The translations under genes were made by a program, and so were the position numbers. Below, piece by piece: positions 60,790-64,000 of a stretch of 64,000 bases of DNA. The notes under the pieces were generated by a model. It saw nothing but the letters and a program-made list of their open reading frames with translations, was not told where the DNA came from and did no database searches. Position 1 is the stretch's first letter; each line of letters opens with the position of its first letter. The DNA comes from Mansonella perstans (Eukaryota > Nematoda > Chromadorea > Rhabditida > Onchocercidae), in NCBI GenBank assembly GCA_037074765.1, contig JBAMDO010000154.1, forward strand, positions 62,001 through 126,000. Direction: 5' to 3'.

Positions 60790-61371
60790 AACACTATCTT
60801 TTTCTTCTTTTCTCTTTCTTTTTTATCGTACATTTCAGTCTGTTAGAGAAATTTTAAGTGATAATTTCTAACTGATAATTCTCAGTACTTCATTCATTTC
60901 TTAACTGTTTGTGTTTAAATTTTATGCTTAATTTGAGGCCAATTTCAATTTTGTTTTTAATACTTCGTGAATCTGTAAGTATAAATATTTATAAGAACCG
61001 ATTTTCATTTTAAACTTGTTAATCGGACTATAGCCATAATTGCGCAGCGATAAGATTCTGTGGAACAAAGTAGCATATCTGACCTTAAATGTTAAAATCA
61101 TGCTAGGGTTGATCAGTATACCTCATATCCGGGCCGATTAAACATCTCTTTTGCAGATTGAAGTCATCGTCAAACTTCATTTAAAAAACTGATTTCAAAT
61201 TTAATTTTTCAAATTATTAGGGATATCACCATATTATCAAATAGTTCCATATTTTGCTATTTCTTAAAACCAAAATTTACTTTGACTAATATAAATCAGT
61301 AAATGAATTTACCAGAAGATGACGACTCTCTTATAGCAAGTTCTGGTACAACGCTGTAAATTTTAATGATC
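60790..61371. repeat. Segmental duplication, copy B (5' flank of ferroportin)
   Basis: A direct repeat of 57475-58123, now placed upstream of the ferroportin start. It carries the intron sequence, the splice donor and the end of exon 6. Divergence is a few percent by eye plus one indel of about 60 bases, so the event is fairly recent or the copies have been homogenised. Confidence 0.85.
61313..61371 (-). pseudogene. Ferroportin exon fragment (partial duplicate)
   Basis: The minus strand reads KIYSVVPELAIRESSSSG, against KVYSAVPELAIKESSPCG at the end of the intact exon 58274-58065. It keeps the GT donor at 61312-61311. The similarity stops abruptly at about 61371, and no further ferroportin exons lie upstream to 62723. 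The fragment has no stop codon but is too short to function. It is a relic of the partial duplication. Confidence 0.8.
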
Positions 61372-62723
61372 TTCCTGTCACCTAATGTATGCAAAAAGCA
61401 TTTTGTATTGAAGATTGAAACCAAACAAATAAAAAATTTACACACATAGTTTCTAAATCTGAAACTGCAGGAATTCACTACACCAAGAGGTACATACAGT
61501 ATTTTCATTGGAGTGGTACCAAATTTCACCACTCGGGACGAGCAATTTTCAATTTTAATTGATTAAACATTCGCTGATTAAATTTCTTTATTAATGCTAT
61601 TAATTAGACGTCTAAATATTTTATTAGAAAGTAATATATACAGTTTCAAGCTACATTCATGCAATTATCACAGGTGATATAATGAAAAATGCACATTTCC
61701 TTGAATCATAAACTACTAAAGTTTTAAAAAATTCAGCAATTAGTTGAACAGAATTCTGTACTGCCAATTCTATGCAATACAGGTACAACAATAATTGGAA
61801 TTTGGTTTAAAAAAAGCATTTATTTTAAAAATAAGAATAAAATGTCTGTACATTATTTTACATAAAAAAAACTGAAACAATTTCAAAATTTTTTCCATTT
61901 TCGAAAAATAACAAAATTATTGGAATTATTCGTTTACAATAAATTGCCTAATTTCTAACTGGAACAATCAAATGATTAAAAGAGTAATCAATTTCAAATG
62001 AGTAGTTAATTTATTTCTAATCATATTATGCACAAAAAATAAGAAGTAAAAATTGTAAGCTAAAGGAACATATAATGTGGATTTGGAAGACAATAATCAA
62101 AGAATAAATGATATGCTCGTTAAAAATGATTTATTAAAAAAAAGCTAATTAATTAGTGTTTAAAGATTAGAGTATGTGATAATATTGATCATAAGTGAAA
62201 TATCAATCGAAAATAGGTTTATTGCTGTTATCACTGTTATCAGAAATTTTCAAGTATTGATAATTGCAACAAAAATTTTAAATTTTATATAATTTCGAAA
62301 GATACAAAGCAATGTGTGTAGTGTGTGTCTGTGTATATGGATGTATGTACAAAAATTTTGCACATGTGTGTTTTTTTTCAGAAGGATGACAGAATTAGAA
62401 AATATTGTTTAGCATCTTTTCACTAATTCTTTTCTTTTTGTCTTTAATTTTGAAAATTATTCCTTTCCTTTCATTTTTCCAAAAAAAAAAATGTCAGAAA
62501 TGATTAAAGATTGCTATTAATTTCTTTTAACTCGTTTGTTAGCGAAATTAAGATAATTGATATACATTCATGCAATAACGAAAAATATTATAATATGTAA
62601 GAAAATAATTTATTTGTGTAAAATTTTTTTCTAACAAGTTTTAAGATGAAAATTTTTTTTGTTCGAAAATATTTATGCTTTCGAAATTTTTTTTAATCAC
62701 AAATTGAAATTTGTGATTAAAAA
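61372..62723. other. Intergenic between SLC6 and ferroportin genes
   Basis: AT-rich DNA with a short GT run near 62310-62345. No exon is supported. The minus-strand frame at 61296-61532 is the duplicated exon fragment running on into unrelated sequence. The side near 62723 holds the 3' UTR of the SLC6 gene. Confidence 0.5.
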
Positions 62724-63917
62724 TTATAATTGTTTTGTACAGTCACAATCAATATACTCCACATCAGCATCACTCTTTTCAAAAGTAAGCGATTGTGGTA
62801 ATTCGGTTTCTAAATTAGTCGGTGGATTTAGACCATACCGTAAACGCTGAAAATGAATTTGAAAAAAGGAAACAATTGTACGATTAATTTTATAACTGAA
62901 CCATACTGCAGTTGTTGCATGAAGGTAATGAATGCATTTATTTGGAAAATTTTCAGCAAAAGAAATGATAATTGTAATTGTAAAAATTTATCAAGAATTA
63001 AAAGTTAAAATAAAAAAAAAAAAAAAACTAAAAAAAATCAAAACAAACTTCACAAGCGGAACTATCACGATTGATGCAGCAAAAATAATAAATCGCATAT
63101 CCTGGTATAACCATGATCGAACATGATGATAAAAAAAATCCAAATATTTCAGCCCAAACTGGAAAGTTTTCGCCGGTTGGATACTTTAACGGTTGATATT
63201 TGTAAATACAGAAGAAAAATAAAATCTGAAAATAATCAAATATTTTTTTTTGAAATTAATTAAATATAAAAAACACAATTCATAAAAAAATTTAAAATTG
63301 AGATTTTCAAATAAAAGCAAAAAATTTTTGACATTTTTTTTCGGTTTTTGGTTTTTTTTTGATTATTTCAATCAAATCAGTGAAAAGAATATAAACTGTT
63401 TAAAAAAAAAAATTAATTAATAAATCCTTTATAAACTATTTTAATACTTATTTAACATATCAAAGTACAAGTACAAGCAATCTTTGCTTTGATATGAAAT
63501 TTACTTCAAAGTTTAGATGGATTTTAAAATTTATTTGCAATATTTAATTAACACAAAAAAAAAACTGACAGCAATAACAAGTGGTGTTATGAGTTTCCAA
63601 ATAATAATCCAGCATGTCCAAAGTTTTATACCAGTCATTTCTTTTAAAGCATTACGTACTTTATTTGCTCCTGAAAAAAATGAACAAAAATTGATAGGAA
63701 AGATTGATTGAAATAACGAAACAGTAATTGATAAATGATTGAATGGAATTAAGCTTCATTAAAGATTATGCTATCTGTCATATTAAAATGTTAGTTAACA
63801 TAATATTAACTTACCAAATCCCCACGAAAGTCCAGTAACTTCAAAAAATACAACGAATAATAAGGCAATACCACTAGGACCATATGCATCAACTAAAGTT
63901 AGCCAATACGAGCCAGC
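62724..63917 (-). CDS. SLC6 family sodium-coupled transporter, C-terminal part only
   Basis: Four minus-strand exons join in phase: 63917-63815, 63670-63555, 63225-63049, 62846-62724 (TAA). They cover the last 172 residues; the rest lies beyond the right edge. The sequence matches the end of sodium:neurotransmitter symporters. There is a TM10-11 region (YWLTLVDAYGPSGIALLFVV then FEVTGLSWGFG), the ANKVRNALKEMTG loop, TM11 (WTCWIIIWKLITPLVIAV), the KYQPLKYPTGENFPVWAEIF loop, and TM12 (FFLSSCSIMVIPGYAIYYF) with the family's IPGY motif. A polar tail of about 50 residues ends IDCDCTKQL. Family knowledge: SLC6 proteins import amino acids, betaine, GABA or monoamines with Na+ and Cl-. The substrate cannot be told because the binding residues (TM1, 3, 6, 8) are outside the window. 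The 63555 donor (TTT/GTGTTA) was chosen for phase. Confidence 0.85.
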
Positions 63918-64000
63918 CTTAACATTATTCTTAATTTAGTTTGATTCATTTAGGTTTAATTGTCACAGAAATAAAGATACTTGACAGTGTACAATTAGAA

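Noticed and set aside
61296..61532. Second ferroportin gene
   Set aside because: Only 59 coding bases are similar; the rest of the frame is unrelated sequence beyond the duplication edge.
63048..63126. Plus-strand frames over the SLC6 exons
   Set aside because: The minus strand gives conserved transporter motifs with in-phase splice sites; the plus frames are shadows.

Overview
This looks like nuclear DNA of a nematode, most likely a spirurid or filarial worm. It is very AT-rich, with protein-coding islands of roughly 100-200 bp separated by introns of about 60 bp to 2.4 kb with GT..AG ends. The proteins are animal families, and there are no bacterial operons or ribosome binding sites. The species assignment is inference. 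All genes were assembled by hand from reading frame, splice-site phase and recognisable family motifs. Exon joins were checked for phase, but no search or transcript data were available.

Layout, left to right: (1) 0.9-4.2 kb, + strand: a seven-exon secreted protein with a poly-Gln tract, a charged helical region and a ten-cysteine C-terminal domain very like the second cysteine domain of Dickkopf-3. (2) 9.4-11.4 kb, +: an ABHD10-like serine hydrolase with a complete Ser-Asp-His triad; its first exon was not found. (3) 11.4-29.8 kb: an 18 kb gene-poor stretch of AT-rich sequence and microsatellites, with a few short exon-like islands. (4) 29.8-36.0 kb, +: a Rab11-FIP3/4 (Nuf-like) coiled-coil effector ending in a Rab11-binding domain. 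After its TGA stop the same frame continues across an intron into a 66-codon open exon. (5) 38.3-40.3 kb, -: an orphan secreted helical protein. (6) 43.4-44.6 kb, -: an orphan small tail-anchored-type membrane protein. (7) 45.1-47.4 kb, +: an apolipoprotein-L-like protein. (8) 48.5-54.1 kb, +: a full 14-exon PPWD1 (WD40 plus cyclophilin), whose exon 1 splice donor lies in a six-copy 33 bp tandem repeat. (9) 54.8-60.1 kb, -: a full 12-exon ferroportin (SLC40 iron exporter). (10) 60.8-61.4 kb: a duplicated fragment of that ferroportin gene. (11) 62.7-63.9 kb, -: the last four exons of an SLC6 (sodium:neurotransmitter symporter family) transporter that continues beyond the right edge.

The genes do not form one pathway. 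They cover Wnt-type extracellular signalling (Dickkopf-like), mitochondrial depalmitoylation (ABHD10), recycling-endosome traffic (FIP3/4), splicing (PPWD1), iron export (ferroportin) and solute uptake (SLC6). The points most worth a second look are the nematode Dickkopf-3-like protein, the possible stop-codon readthrough of the Rab11-FIP gene, the repeated splice donor in PPWD1, the 26 bp tRNA-T-arm-like minisatellite, and the ferroportin features (loss of the hepcidin-site cysteine and partial gene duplication).
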